Assembly (NCBI GenBank): GCA_010015655.1
Contig: ML976744.1
Coordinates: 228,284-292,283 of the forward strand
DNA from: Bimuria novae-zelandiae CBS 107.79
Taxonomy: Eukaryota > Ascomycota > Dothideomycetes > Pleosporales > Didymosphaeriaceae
Length of the DNA stretch: 64,000 bases
Reading direction: 5' to 3'
The translations under genes and the position numbers were made by a program. The number at the start of each line of letters is the position of its first letter. Within the stretch, counting starts at the first letter, position 1. The notes beneath the pieces are model-generated. The model was not told the DNA's origin. It ran no database searches and saw only the letters and a program-made list of their open reading frames with translations. Below are positions 43,885 through 55,036 of this stretch, one piece after another.

Positions 43885-45003
43885 CTACAAGCGCAGAACG
43901 TCCTTTCCGATGACGTCCTTCTTCACAACACTGAACCCCGTCTCCGTAGTATCATTGTCCACCAGTCTAGCCACGCAGTACGAGCCCCGGCTCCACCACT
44001 CCAACTTCATACTAGACGCAAAAACTGACAACTTCACCTCGCTCGCCTGTCCGCGGTTCGTTTTCGGTGTGACAAACAAGATTGTCAAGCCCTTCACGCG
44101 TTGATGCAGCGTCCTAACTCCACTCTTGTACACCCACCGAGCCAGATCCACAACGCGCTTCTTCTCGCTGGTATGCGCGGTGGCCTTGCAATTCAACGTA
44201 ATGCTGCTGCTCAGTCGATTGCGAGGATATCCAGTGTTGTTGCCATACTCGGTGCGTAGGTGCATGTCCAAGAAGCCCAGCTTGGGGATGTCGTTGCACC
44301 AGTGGGTCCATGTCTCGTGGAGGCTTTGAATGATGGCGAGTTCCCAGTTCCAGATGCACCACTTGTGGAAGCTAACCTTTAGGCTTTCACATTTGGCGAG
44401 GGCTCGGAGAATGGGTAAGAGAGCGACGCCGTTTGACAGAATGCGCTTGTGAACGCCTGCTCGGGACGCCCATACTTTGATATAGCCGTGTCGGTGAAGC
44501 TGCTTGACATTTCCATCGGGGTGGTTCTGGTCCTCTACCGATGGGAGGGATTTCTCTGCGGTAGGTCCGTGATAGAAGTCTTGCAGAAACTCTGCAAGCT
44601 CGCAGAGCGCTACTTGCGGTACACGCTCCGGTAGCACGAGTGGTAGTAGTTCAGACCGCAGTTGCCTGGAGACCTGGGTCAATGCCCATGCCGTACTACG
44701 CTTTGTTAGCGGGTGATATTTCGCAGTCTTGGCCATGGGAAACCGCTGCTTGTGGGGCTCGTAAAGGCGGAGGACTTCGATATAGATCTGATTGCGTAAC
44801 TCTCCAGGGAGCTTCAGGAATGGGAAGAGTTGCGTATTGCTTCTAGTGGCCGTGACCTTGGGGGTTGGTTCGACGGGAGCCATAACGGGCCCATGACTCA
44901 AGCCATGCGGCGGCAGAGTGCTCAAAGGGTGTGTTGCCAGATACCTGTGGAAGCGCGAGAATTCCATTGCACGCAGCCCGTCGAAGCGTCTGATCAGCTG
45001 CAT
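43885..45003 (-). CDS. 2EXR/F-box-like domain protein (372 aa)
   Basis: The frame is open from upstream; ATG 45003 is preferred and ATG 45147 (420 aa) is possible. Between them lies a plausible 5'-leader intron (gtaagc near 45080 to ctcag near 45036). Residues 59-78 read LFPFLKLPGELRNQIYIEVL, the conserved opening of fungal 2EXR/F-box-like proteins and close to the motif in the broken 36193-37234 gene. This is followed by WALTQVSRQLRSELLPL, the usual second block in which residents ask whether the protein is Skp1-linked. The rest is a C-terminal half without known motifs. The function is unknown; the family is highly expanded in dothideomycetes. Confidence 0.65.
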   Translation of the reverse strand: MQLIRRFDGLRAMEFSRFHRYLATHPLSTLPPHGLSHGPVMAPVEPTPKVTATRSNTQLFPFLKLPGELRNQIYIEVLRLYEPHKQRFPMAKTAKYHPLTKRSTAWALTQVSRQLRSELLPLVLPERVPQVALCELAEFLQDFYHGPTAEKSLPSVEDQNHPDGNVKQLHRHGYIKVWASRAGVHKRILSNGVALLPILRALAKCESLKVSFHKWCIWNWELAIIQSLHETWTHWCNDIPKLGFLDMHLRTEYGNNTGYPRNRLSSSITLNCKATAHTSEKKRVVDLARWVYKSGVRTLHQRVKGLTILFVTPKTNRGQASEVKLSVFASSMKLEWWSRGSYCVARLVDNDTTETGFSVVKKDVIGKDVLRL

Positions 45004-45385
45004 GTTTATTCTCAATTCGTGGCGTGTTAAGTACTGAGGTGGGTGTGAAGGGTGAAGCCTAGGGAAGCAAACATAGCTTACACTCCAGGGCTTGGTGCAT
45101 GCAACGTGACACGGACTAGAGAGTGAGTGGCTGTTGCCCCAAGGCATGCACCTTAGCACAGTGAAAAAAAAAAGTGAGTGCGAACGAAGACAAACGGGTA
45201 TATAGGGTAATATCTAGCTAACACAAACACTGAACTCGCTCTCCCGGGGATATCATCCATGCAAAAACTAAACCAATACGTAAATATTTTCGCTCAACGA
45301 GCACATCCTCAAAGAAACTGAAATCGCACGACTGGTAATTTCCTCTGTAGCGGTATTAACATCAGAAAACGTGGTTTGAGTCGGC

Positions 45386-46903
45386 CTATACGGCACCGTC
45401 TCTATTGGTAGGTGGTTGTGCCGAAGGATGCGGTTGTGAGCTAGTGGTATGTACAGGCTCCTGAGTCGGAGCTGGGGCTTCTGCTACGTTCGTCGGTTGA
45501 GTTGGCTGCGGCGGCACAGAAGGGGAAACAGGCGAGGGTACAGGCTGCGGCACGCCATAGTGCTGCACTGGAGACACCGATGCAGTAGTGGCGCTCGGCG
45601 CAGCCTTTGTCTGGTCGCCGTAATACTGAACAACACCGTTTGGTCCAGGCATATATGGTTGTCCTTGGGGAGGCATCGGATAGCCCTGGCCATTGGGTGC
45701 AACTGCCCAACCCTGGGGCGGAGGGTAGTAAGCTTGGCCTGGGCCGTTGGGAATGAAAGCACCAGGTGGTGGTGGAGGTCCCCCGGGATAGGTCCCATTT
45801 GTCTGTACCATGCCAGGAGCAGGAAGCGGCTGCCCTTCAGGAACGATGCCGACGGTATTGCGCGAGTACTGACCGAGGAGAGGAACGGGATATCGGTGTC
45901 TGAAGCCCCACTTAAACCAGAGCTTGATGGCAGTGCCGAAACCTGTCTGCTTCCATTTCTCCCTCAGCAGTTTCTGATCCTCCGGACTGCGTCGGCTTTG
46001 CGATCTTGTGAAGCACGCGACCCAGAGAGAAATACAGATCCAACAAATTGTCCCGAACCTCAAGCATCCCTTGCCCAACATGAGTCTGCGGAACCAAAAG
46101 TAGCTCTCGAAAATCCCAAGAACGAACAGGCCAGGAATTAGCGCCGCGATGATGATGACCCATACTTTGACGTCTGTGCATCCATAGCCATAATAAGTTA
46201 TGCAATACGAGTAGCCATCATCACTCCCTCCAGACAAGCCACCAGTACTGGACCCGGTTTCGGTTGGGTAGTAGTTGTATGGGGTAGTGCATGATTCGAT
46301 ATATTCGGTGTAGTAATAATCGTCTTCGCTCGAGAAAGGAGCCTGACCTCCCGAGAGGTACCAAGTCTCGTAGATGTATGTCGCAAACCTAGTTGGTGAG
46401 GGTGTTGATGTGACCACGGCGTAAGGGGTGACCTGATCAATGACTTGAGTTGGCACCAAGACTGACGCATTCGTGGTCATGGTGAAGGAACTGGAGCAAG
46501 AACTAGGGGCTGTATAGGTAACCAGCATGGAAAACACGTGGTAGGTCGAGGTTGAGGTCGTGGATGAATCAGTGGTAGTGGCGTAGATGTCGTAGGTTGG
46601 CTCAAGATCCGAGTTAGGCACAGCCCCAGACGAGTAATATTCGGCTGTCACCATGAGTTGGTCCGCATCCACGCCGTAGGTGTAGAAATCGCCATCTGTT
46701 GAATACGGTGTCTCTGTCGGGGTTACTGTAGACTTGATCGCACAGGATGTTGTGCTCGTGTATGTTGAGTAAACTCCTTCCCACGTAGAATAACAATCTT
46801 GGAAGCGTGTAGTGTATGTCCAGTACGGGGTTTGCGCAGTAACAGTTGCAAGACCAGTCAGGAAAGCGAGCCAAGAGCTCTTGCGCGCAGATGCTATCGC
46901 CAT
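45386..46903 (-). CDS. Secretory-pathway single-pass membrane protein with Pro-rich tail (505 aa)
   Basis: ATG 46903 is chosen since it opens a signal peptide (MAIASARKSSWLAFLTGLATVTAQ). The ectodomain is rich in Tyr, Thr and Ser with spaced Cys (about 25-250) and likely O-glycosylated. A short Cys pair (CITYYGYGC) precedes the membrane helix VKVWVIIIAALIPGLFVLGIFESYFWF, then RRLMLGKGCLRFGTICWICISLWVACF may form a second hydrophobic stretch. The cytosolic part contains SPEDQKLLREKWKQTGFGTAIKLWFKWGFRHRYP, which looks conserved, and a long Pro/Gln/Gly-rich tail with PPPPPG. This is the layout of a fungal cell-surface sensor or wall-associated protein; the specific family is not recognised. Confidence 0.7.
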   Translation of the reverse strand: MAIASARKSSWLAFLTGLATVTAQTPYWTYTTRFQDCYSTWEGVYSTYTSTTSCAIKSTVTPTETPYSTDGDFYTYGVDADQLMVTAEYYSSGAVPNSDLEPTYDIYATTTDSSTTSTSTYHVFSMLVTYTAPSSCSSSFTMTTNASVLVPTQVIDQVTPYAVVTSTPSPTRFATYIYETWYLSGGQAPFSSEDDYYYTEYIESCTTPYNYYPTETGSSTGGLSGGSDDGYSYCITYYGYGCTDVKVWVIIIAALIPGLFVLGIFESYFWFRRLMLGKGCLRFGTICWICISLWVACFTRSQSRRSPEDQKLLREKWKQTGFGTAIKLWFKWGFRHRYPVPLLGQYSRNTVGIVPEGQPLPAPGMVQTNGTYPGGPPPPPGAFIPNGPGQAYYPPPQGWAVAPNGQGYPMPPQGQPYMPGPNGVVQYYGDQTKAAPSATTASVSPVQHYGVPQPVPSPVSPSVPPQPTQPTNVAEAPAPTQEPVHTTSSQPHPSAQPPTNRDGAV

Positions 46904-47926
46904 CTTCTGTCTTTTCGTGATACCCGTGGCGAAGTTGCGCGTCAAGGCTGGGAGAAGGCTCGGGCTGCTGAGCTTCGCATGGCGCCCGTTGTCATTATAA
47001 CTGCCTCGCTACACAAAGGCGTCCCACGGTTTGCCTTCTCTCCACCGCTGCCTACGCCCTCCCCGGCTCCTGGACGCCATCTGATCTTTTCGTATTGTCT
47101 TCTGGGCACCGCGCCGCACCGTCCAATTGCAAATCTCCAGCCAAACTTTGCGACGCGATGATTGGGCCGTCGTACATCATCTAGCCCGATGCAGAGGTGG
47201 TCAATGCCATTTTAAGGCTGGACTCTCGTATAAAAGATGCCATCTCTTGGCGGTTTTCAGGGGTTAAAACCCGTTAAACCAATTCTGCCGTTTCGCGCCC
47301 CTACGCGATGCTTCAATATGGTGGTTGCGGCCTGCTTCTATCGATTAGGTGAGTCACGAAAGGGGTCACGGACTTGAGCAAAACTCAGCACTTCACACAG
47401 GCCGTAAAACCAACATTGCAAGGGTACCGAGTGTATGTTTTGCTTCTGGCACAGCCTTTCATTGTGTGACTAAGGTAGGAAATACGAAGTTGTGGGTGTA
47501 AAGCGGTCATTGGTGCTAACGCGAACTAGCGAAAAGTACGAGATACGGCTGTATGAGATGCCGAGGCAGTGTCGATCCTTCGTGCCCTCTCATTTCGCGT
47601 ACGGTTGAAGCGTTTGCGATACAGCGTATCTCAAGAAAGCAGTAGATAGAAGTTCTAGATTTCGTTTCATGAGACAGTGTACCGGGAGCGAACTCGCTGG
47701 GACCTCAAGATTATTTTTGGATCACGTGATGATCCGAACGCCCGATGCGGTCTGGGCGATCCAGATGACCAGTACCGTTTGTCTGTGCAGTTTTTCCTGC
47801 CGGATGTCGGTAATTGAAATCTACCATCATGCGTTACTCCGTTCGCGCGAGAGTTGAACAATTCAATTTTCAACCTAACGACAGTCCAGAGAGGTTCAAT
47901 TCCAGTTCGAAATATCGAATGCACCT
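46904..47926. other. Intergenic, about 1 kb
   Basis: Promoter side of the 45386-46903 gene and 3' side of the MFS gene. No motif-bearing frame, repeat or RNA gene seen. Confidence 0.45.
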
Positions 47927-49684
47927 CTAAAGTGTGTACTTGAAGAAAGGACTCTTATCACCCAGCTCTAGCATCTCCTGGTCCGAATACCGTGCTCGAA
48001 TCTCTCCCTCGCCATGTTCCGCGAAGAGTGCCTCTCTCTTTCTATTCTCCCGCGCATACGCCCATCGTAGCACGAACGTCATGACGATAGCTCCGCAACA
48101 CATACCAAGCGATACGCCAAAACCTGTCCTGTACTTTGGCTTCTCCCGGTCGAGATAGATGTTGCTTCCCATAATGCCGCCCATATTTCCGACGCTGATT
48201 AAAAGAGCCATGCCTACAGCTCGCTTGCTCGACGGAGCGAGCGAATTTCCGATCCAAGAGACGAGGATGATGAAAGGGCAATAGAGGCCTCCGGCGACAG
48301 GAAAGAGGAAGCCATAGGTCAAGCCCGGATATTTCGGGTGCGGAATTGCCAACTGCGCAATGAATCCACACGCGGCTATCACGAAGCCCGCAACGATAAA
48401 GGGTGACCGTGTCTGGATATGGTCGGACCACCAAGCGAAGATGATGGTCATGATTGAAGCGAAAACGTAGATGGGAATGGTGAGGAGTTGCGCATTCGCC
48501 GCTGAATAACCCAACTGGCTGATGACTGTAGGAACAGTTGCTGTAAATCTAATACAAGATCAGTGAGAAGGGTCTAGTTGCAATGGCGTCGGGGTTACAT
48601 ACCCATACACTCCGACGGTATTTCCCCAGAAGACCACAACTGCGGCCCATACTTTCCAATCTGATATTCCAGCTATGACAAACTTCTTGCCCATCTTATC
48701 CTGGTTCGTGACCCTACCATGACCGCTTCCTGTTTCCTCAGCGAGCCGTCGTACAAGGAAGTCGCGTTCAGTTTGGGTAAGGAAGCTAGCCGTCTCAGGC
48801 GAGTCAGGAAGCACTTTCCAGATGATCAGCGCCAGCGCGATCGGTACAAGTCCTTCAATGACTGGTCTTTGTTAGTGAAGTTGTGGATAAGAATCGGCTA
48901 TTGTTACTGACGGAAGATCCATTGCCAGCCTTCGAGGCCGGAGCGACCATCGAGCTTTTGAATGGCAAATGCAAGCAGGCCCGAAAAGGCACCTGACAGA
49001 GATGCAGCGACGTAGAAAACAGCCATGCGACGCTGGACTTCATATCGCCGGTACCAAAGCGTCAAGAGGAAGGTTGCAGCAGGAAAGAATCCGGACTAGA
49101 TATAGTCAGCGAACACGCTATGCGATACAGAACCACGCAACATACCTCGGTCACACCTAGGAAAAATCGTCCAGCGAGAAGACCTCCGTAGCTGCTTGTC
49201 AGACTCATAAGCGTCATGACAAGACCCCAAGAAAACATCAGGATGGCGATCCAATGGCTTGGCCGCATCAACTTGAGGACGATATTACTTGGAACTTCGA
49301 GCAGCGTGTACGGCACGAAGAAAAGCGTGACGGCAGTATTGTACTGTAGGCCCTTCATATTCAGATCGGTCGTCAGTCCTGCGACTCTGGCGTTTCCAAC
49401 TATCGATCTGTTAGCTTGATTGGACCTTGATCAAGCTGCGCCGCGCCGCGCTGAGGTTTTTTACTGTTGCTTCGATCGATGAACGCGACCAGGTACAGGA
49501 GTGCAAGAACTGGGACCAGCCGATAGTCGACCTTGCTCAAAATCCTTCGGGCTTCGGGTCCATCGAAGTCAATCGCATTCGCCTCAAGTTCACTGTCTGA
49601 GCCCTCTCTCTTTTCTCCCACATCCTCAATCTTCTTCTCCCCCTCTTCAGGCGCAAGTTTCACGTCTTCTGTCGTTGGTGCCAT
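47927..49684 (-). CDS. MFS transporter, Dal5/TNA1-like anion:cation symporter (512 aa)
   Basis: Five exons, 49684-49465, 49399-49146, 49095-48912, 48861-48603 and 48548-47927; introns of 65, 50, 50 and 54 bp with GT-AG ends and consistent phases. An acidic N-terminal tail leads to the conserved first helix VDYRLVPVLALLYLVAFIDRSNIGNARVAGL, then FVPYTLLEVPSNIVLK, GRFFLGVTESGFFPA and WRRYEVQRRMAVFY-like motif, all diagnostic of the ACS (allantoate/nicotinate permease) family. The second half has FWGNTVGVYGFTATVPTVI and ISVGNMGGIMGSNIYL. It is predicted to be a plasma-membrane importer of a small organic anion such as a vitamin or ureide; the substrate is not determined. Confidence 0.9.
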
Positions 49685-50331
49685 CTTTCCAAGGTTCCGT
49701 TTTCAGCGTTCCAGGAGAGCGGTGCGATCCCGCGCAAGCAGAAAGCGAATAACGACCATGGCAAGGGAGGGTGAGGCACATCCTTTATTACCAAGGTGAT
49801 GGCTTACCCCCGACCTCCGCATGCAAGGAGTGTCGAAATGCATCGTGCTCGGCTGACGTGCGGGAAGAACTAGTGGCTCGATTGTTGTTGCGGGGTAGCG
49901 CTAGGATCGCCATTGGCTCCACATCGTTCATTTGTCTGGCTATATCACCACGATTAATTGGCTTCAGCCGAGGGAGAATGCACCGGTGCATCTGCCGAGA
50001 CGCACGTCGGGTTGTTCTGCGCCGAATGTCCAAGTTCAGGTAGCCGGTCGGGGACACATAGCCACGGCGGTCGTCATTAATGACCAATCTCCTAAAACAC
50101 CAAGAGGCCAAGGTGAGACTACCAGCCTTGAGTTTTATCAAGCTTCCTTATATCCTGAATGAAAAGGAAATATTCGAATACGAGGGCACTGCCAGAGAAT
50201 GATACATTCCAAGCAACACGGCTTCAAGTTCGCCCCGCTGATGATCTGCCCGTACTGCTCAACTCTACCATCTACCAGTAAGATTTAAGGCATCCAGTCT
50301 CCCCAAGCTCCCGTGTAAAATGTCGCTTTCC
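49685..50331. other. Intergenic, about 650 bp
   Basis: Promoter side of the ACS transporter. Short frames on both strands are without motifs. Confidence 0.45.
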
Positions 50332-52043
50332 TCACGGGGTCGTTCCTGACGCAAGCTCGTTCTCGTCAAGCAAAGCTACGACGCCACCGACGAGATACAG
50401 GCTACCCGTCACGAACACGTCAATGACACCTTTTCTCCGCTCAGCCCTTGCACACAGTCGATGGCATTCTCGATGGTCGGCAATACTGCCACATCCGCAC
50501 TAGGATCTAACCGAAGCCACTCTCCTTGCAGCTCCTTCTGCAGCTCCAGCGTTTCCAATGCCTTGGGGTTCGCATTCTTATTTACGAAATCTAGAGCAGG
50601 CGTCAGATGTTGCTTAGTTCAAATTCGAGCGAAGCGAACTACCGCGCTTATAGTCCCTGTTCTTGTATGTCATACCTGTGCAAAAGATGACCTTCGCGAT
50701 ATATATTCCTTTGTTCGTGAGTAGTCGAAAGACGGTTCGCAGAAGACCGATATAGTCTCGCGTCGACTGTTGATTGAACATAAGCACTCGCTTGTGCTTG
50801 CTGGGGCTGTTATCTTCTGTCGCAATCAAAGACTCAGAGTGAGACGTACCTGTTGGAAGGCAGTTTACTGAACCACGAACAGGCAACCTGAAAGCTATCC
50901 TGAGTGTGCGCTCCATCGAGGTAGTAGTGCTGCTTTTCCAATCTTATGACTTCGCATCGGCCTCTCCATTTCATGTTTCCAAGACCAGGAACGAATTCTG
51001 CTGGTAAATCAGCGTAGGATGCACTGCCGGTCTGGCTTTCCTTTCGCTGGACAGAAATGCCGAAGCGTTGAAGTGCTTCTACCGCGAGGGCTATCGCAAG
51101 GGAAGCGTTATTGTATTGGAATTTCTCCGCCGGCTTGATGGCCATTGTTTCAAGTGCAGGGTGCAGCTCAATCCAGTTGAGCTCCGCACTCTTCTCAGCC
51201 GCGCGGTGTAACAGAACGATCTCTGCCTTGTCCACCTGGCGCACCGAGAGCGCTGGCTAGCACTGCTTGAATATACCGGCTTTGTGCCACGCGATCTTCT
51301 CGATGGCGTCACCAAGTGTTGGGACGTGATCGATGTCTAGCGCCGTGATGCTAGCCGCGACCGGTCGCTCGATGATGTTGGTGGTGTCGTACTCTCCTCC
51401 CACTCCGACTTCGTAGATCGCCATGTCAACCCCTTCTTGTATGAAAACATGGAAAGATAGGAGCGTAAGCATGCGGAAGTAGTTTGGTTTGAAAGCTGGA
51501 TCCAACCCTTCTTCTCTCGCTGTTCTCTCAAGCAAATCCCAAACCTGGAAGAAATACTTGCAGAACTGCTCCTCGGTAATCGGTTCAGAGTTAATACGTA
51601 TGCGCTCACGAGTGCAGACTAGGTGGGGAGACGTAAAGAGGCCAACCTTTGAAGGTTTTCCAAGCGTCTTTCTATATTCATTGAGGATGGAGTCGATATA
51701 GGCGCGCGTAGACCCTTTGCCTTTGGCGCCGGCAACGTGTACTATGTTGAGCCGATCCAAGTCGCTGGGCTGGTTCCGTGCACGTGTAATTAGCAGATCT
51801 CTTTCGTGTCACAAGCAGCGAGGACTCACTTGATATCCTATCCTTCGAAGCCAATCACGCATCTGCCCCAGATGCAAGGCTGGATCGCTTAGGCCCTGCA
51901 TCCTGCGAGCGTGCAGCTTTGCGAAGCCGCTTTGGCAGCTGTTTAGCTTCTTGATAGCAGACTGTGAAGAAAAGATCAGTCGAAGCCCCAGATTGGTAAG
52001 GTACAGAACATATTGCGTAATCTCTTCCCATAGCGCTGGTCAT
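50332..52043 (-). pseudogene. Decayed folylpolyglutamate synthase (FPGS) gene
   Basis: Recognisable from start to end. The start MTSAMGRDYA (52043-52014) is followed by ...SAIKKLNSCQSGFAKLHARR (exon 51961-51830), then from 51769 DLDRLNIVHVAGAKGKGSTRAY (P-loop), GLFTSPHLV, YEVGVGGEYDTTNII, ALDIDHVPTLGDAIEKIAWHKAGIF, YLDGAHTQDS, RVLMFNQQSTRD and finally VFVTGSLYLVGGVVALLDE to TGA 50332. FPGS adds glutamates to folates. Four lesions are visible: the intron 1 donor reads AT (52013-52012) instead of GT; in-frame TAG at 51259-51257; a one-base frameshift near 50845-50853; another near 50441-50455. A late intron, 50642-50591, is still canonical. As FPGS is essential for growth, another intact copy is expected elsewhere. 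Confidence 0.8.
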
Positions 52044-52483
52044 GGTGCAATGAAAAGAGTGCAAGAGAGTGTTCTTGTGATGCCAGTCTGCGGAGACACG
52101 TTACAATAGGAAACGGTAAATTCAATCCAGAAGCTCGAAAATGCGATTGCAGGAGTACGGACATCACGTCCCGTGGCCAAATTGAATGTTTTCCGTGTGA
52201 ATGCGCCGTCACAACTTGGAGTCAAATAGCGAACCGTGCTATCAAAGCACCCCAATCGTGGAGGTACAAGGTCGGGTAAGACAGTTTCATTTGAGAATGT
52301 CTTGATCCTGTGTTACCTTTTGATGAGTAATATAGTGGCTGACTGCAACTACTTTGTATCCTGCCGTCTGGACCGTAGCTACTGTGACTGCCGCGTGGTA
52401 CTCAGTGCGTTTCGTACGACGGGTGGCAATATTGACATTAAATATCGGATCTTTGGGCTTTGTTTGATGTCCGACTACGCCGC

Positions 52484-55036
52484 CTACTGTGCGCTCTCAG
52501 CTTCCTCAAAGATTGCAACACCGACTTTCCGGGTCCAGGTGCTCCCCTCGCTATCCTTAATGGCTACATCAACGTAGTCGATACCTGTCGACGAATCCGC
52601 TGTATACGTCATGCTTCCCCCGCTAACCTTCGCCGTTCCTTTCACGCTTCCGCTGGCTGTGAACGTCGGGCTTTTGAAGCCAGCGGCCAAACGCGAGATA
52701 AGATCGACCTCAACGCTCTTGCCTGGACTCACGAAAACATGCGGCTCGGCCATGAAGTTGATGTACCCTTCGATCGGAGTGTACCCTTCACCATCCGTGC
52801 TGCCGTCCCACCAGTCTGCAATACCGTCGTTGTCTGCATCCCATGATGGGGCGCGTGTGGTAGTGGGGAAGTCTTCGAGGCCACCGACATCTTCGGGGTC
52901 ATCTATTATACCCGCCTTGCCGGTTTTGGAGCCTTTGTATGTTTGTGTGCCAGTAACGGTCTCGTTGACGATGCGCTTGTCGTGATCGTCTAGAACTGGC
53001 GAGCGAGCTCCAGTGTCGGACACAACGCGTTTATACGCTTCCGTGGAGGGTTGAGTTTCAACATATGACTCGAAGAATCTATCGGACGGTTGTTAGAATA
53101 TCGAACAGCCGTACAGAACAGGGAAATGCACTTACGGAGAGTCGAAAAACTTCTGGTATGATACTCCGCCGTTGGTCACCTTCGCCGTGCAGGCAACGCT
53201 TGAGTTCTTTCCGTCGCCGTCGGAGAAGACTTGTTGGGAGTTCTGGTCAAATTTCCCGACCATGGAGTTGCCCTCGCAGTAGTATTGCTGCTTGCCGTTC
53301 GCAGCATCCTCGTACGTGCCACTGAGGTCGTACGTCGGCTTGCTGTTGGGGCCAGGTTTATAGTAGTTACCGACGAAGTTGACCTCGTTCGCGCCACCAT
53401 CGGTCGTCCTTCCGCCAAAGTTGTAGACCACGTTGTTACGGATATCGAGCCGGCCGGCAAAGTACCCACTGTCATTCAGCCCACCAGCCATCGACCAACT
53501 GCGACCTTCGGCGTGTGCGATGAGATTGTGATGGAAAGAGCCCACATTACCTCCGATACTAGCCGCATAGCCGTGCTGGGTGCCTGCTGGGTAGTTCTTA
53601 TGGCCTGCGTCGTTGAGCGGTTCTGCGATCATTGTTCGCTGGAGCGTAATATTGTTGGCAGCGCGCGATGAGAAGGACTCATCGATTGTCCAGCTAATCG
53701 AACAGTGATCGAAGATGCAGTGGTTTGATCCTTGCATGCCCATACCATCGATAGTTGAGCCCGAGATCTTTCCGGGGCGCACGCGCATGTGACGGATGAT
53801 CACATCGATGCCACCACTCAAGCCAACGGGCCAACCCTGGATGACTATGCCTTTTCCAGGGGCGGTTTGTGCTGCGACGGTGATATACTGCGAATTGACC
53901 GTCATGCGCGACTTTGTGGTGATTACACCGCCTACGTCAAAGACAACGATGCGGGGGCCTGTAGCGACAGTAAGGGCATAACGCAGGGTACCCTCAGCAG
54001 TGCTATCTTCCAAACTCGTGACCTTGACAACTTTTCCACCACGTCCGCCACGAGCGAATCGACCCCAGCCCTCGGCTCCTGGAAATGCGAGTTGTCGGCC
54101 ACGGAACATGTATACGCGACCAATGTATGTAGAGTTACCCGAGACCACGTCAACGCGCCAGTAGAATGTATCCAGGGTGTTCAGACCAGTAAGGGTTGCA
54201 GTATTCGAAGAAACCCCAGTAGCGACACTGTTGAGGCTTGTGGCTTCGGTGCCAACATACACGTTGTATTTTGCGTCTGAAACTCCAGATGGAGCACGCC
54301 ACGAAGCAAACAGTGAAGATGAGTTCTTTAAGTCAACCCATTCATCCTTGTTTGCTGGACTTGGAAACGAAATTTGCTGGGCAATGGAGGGACCGTCGAT
54401 TTCAATGCCGTTAAGGAATACGCGTCCATCGCCGCCACTAGGGACGTACACAATAACAACCATGGCTGTGGACGACGCAACGTTAAACTTGACGTACGAG
54501 CTGCCGGACTCATAGACATTGTCCACGCGCGAGGTCTGCTTGACGCCAGTTGCAACGCTCGTCCCATTGGCTGTGATCGAAACTGTTGCCGGGTTGGAGA
54601 CACCTTCCCAAGCATTGTGCCAGGTAGTCAAAGTATGTTCACCAGCTGGGAGCCCGGCGATTGTCAAAGTTATGCTCCCGTTATTCGTCTCGGTGGTGAT
54701 TCCTTGGTTAACGATACGCTCGCCGAGGGACGGAACTGGTCGACGATATTGTTGCTTGTACTCGCCGCCTTTGAGTGTGGCATTAGCTTTCAGTTCCAAT
54801 TTGACATTGTTGATCATCGTGGTGTTCCAATCCGATAGCCACCATCTTGACCAATCATTGTCCGATAGGTCTCGAGCGCTGGGTGAGTAAAATTGCACCC
54901 GCATTCGCGTACCACCATCGCTTGGGGCCACCGCTCTGGCGGAGATGGCAGTCTCTTTTGTCGCTATATCAGTAGCAGCAGCCCATGATAGGGTGCAAAG
55001 AGCCGTTAGGGCTCTGACAAAGATGAAACCCTTCAT
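52484..55036 (-). CDS. Secreted multidomain pectate lyase (831 aa)
   Basis: Exons 55036-53136 and 53078-52484; 57-bp intron (gtaagt...gatag), phase 2. Signal peptide MKGFIFVRALTALCTLSWAAA (1-21). Residues about 40-215 form a beta-rich N-terminal module, about 222-313 a fibronectin-III-like module (SPANKDEWVDL..., TFYWRVDV), and from 317 a pectate-lyase parallel beta-helix starting FPGAEGWGRFARGGRGGKV, then GTLRYAL, GPRIVVFDVGG, IIRHMRVRPG, HCIFDHCSISWTIDES and VVYNFGG. The C-terminal part has an Asp-rich segment (DADNDGIADWWDGSTDGEG) like a dockerin/EF-type calcium loop, and a beta-rich end. It would cleave pectic homogalacturonan by beta-elimination with calcium. The FPGAEG/GGRGGKV beta-helix type is better known from bacteria than from fungi. 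Confidence 0.85.

Noticed and set aside
45449..46141. 230-codon + strand open frame
   Set aside because: Shadow of the Pro-rich minus-strand membrane protein; Arg/Trp-rich composition typical of an antisense frame.
50845..50916. A 33-bp intron (gtacgt...gacag) in the FPGS region
   Set aside because: Too short, and the resulting join runs into TAA at once; a one-base frameshift explains the data better.
53231..54838. Several + strand open frames of 110-163 codons
   Set aside because: All antisense to the pectate-lyase gene.
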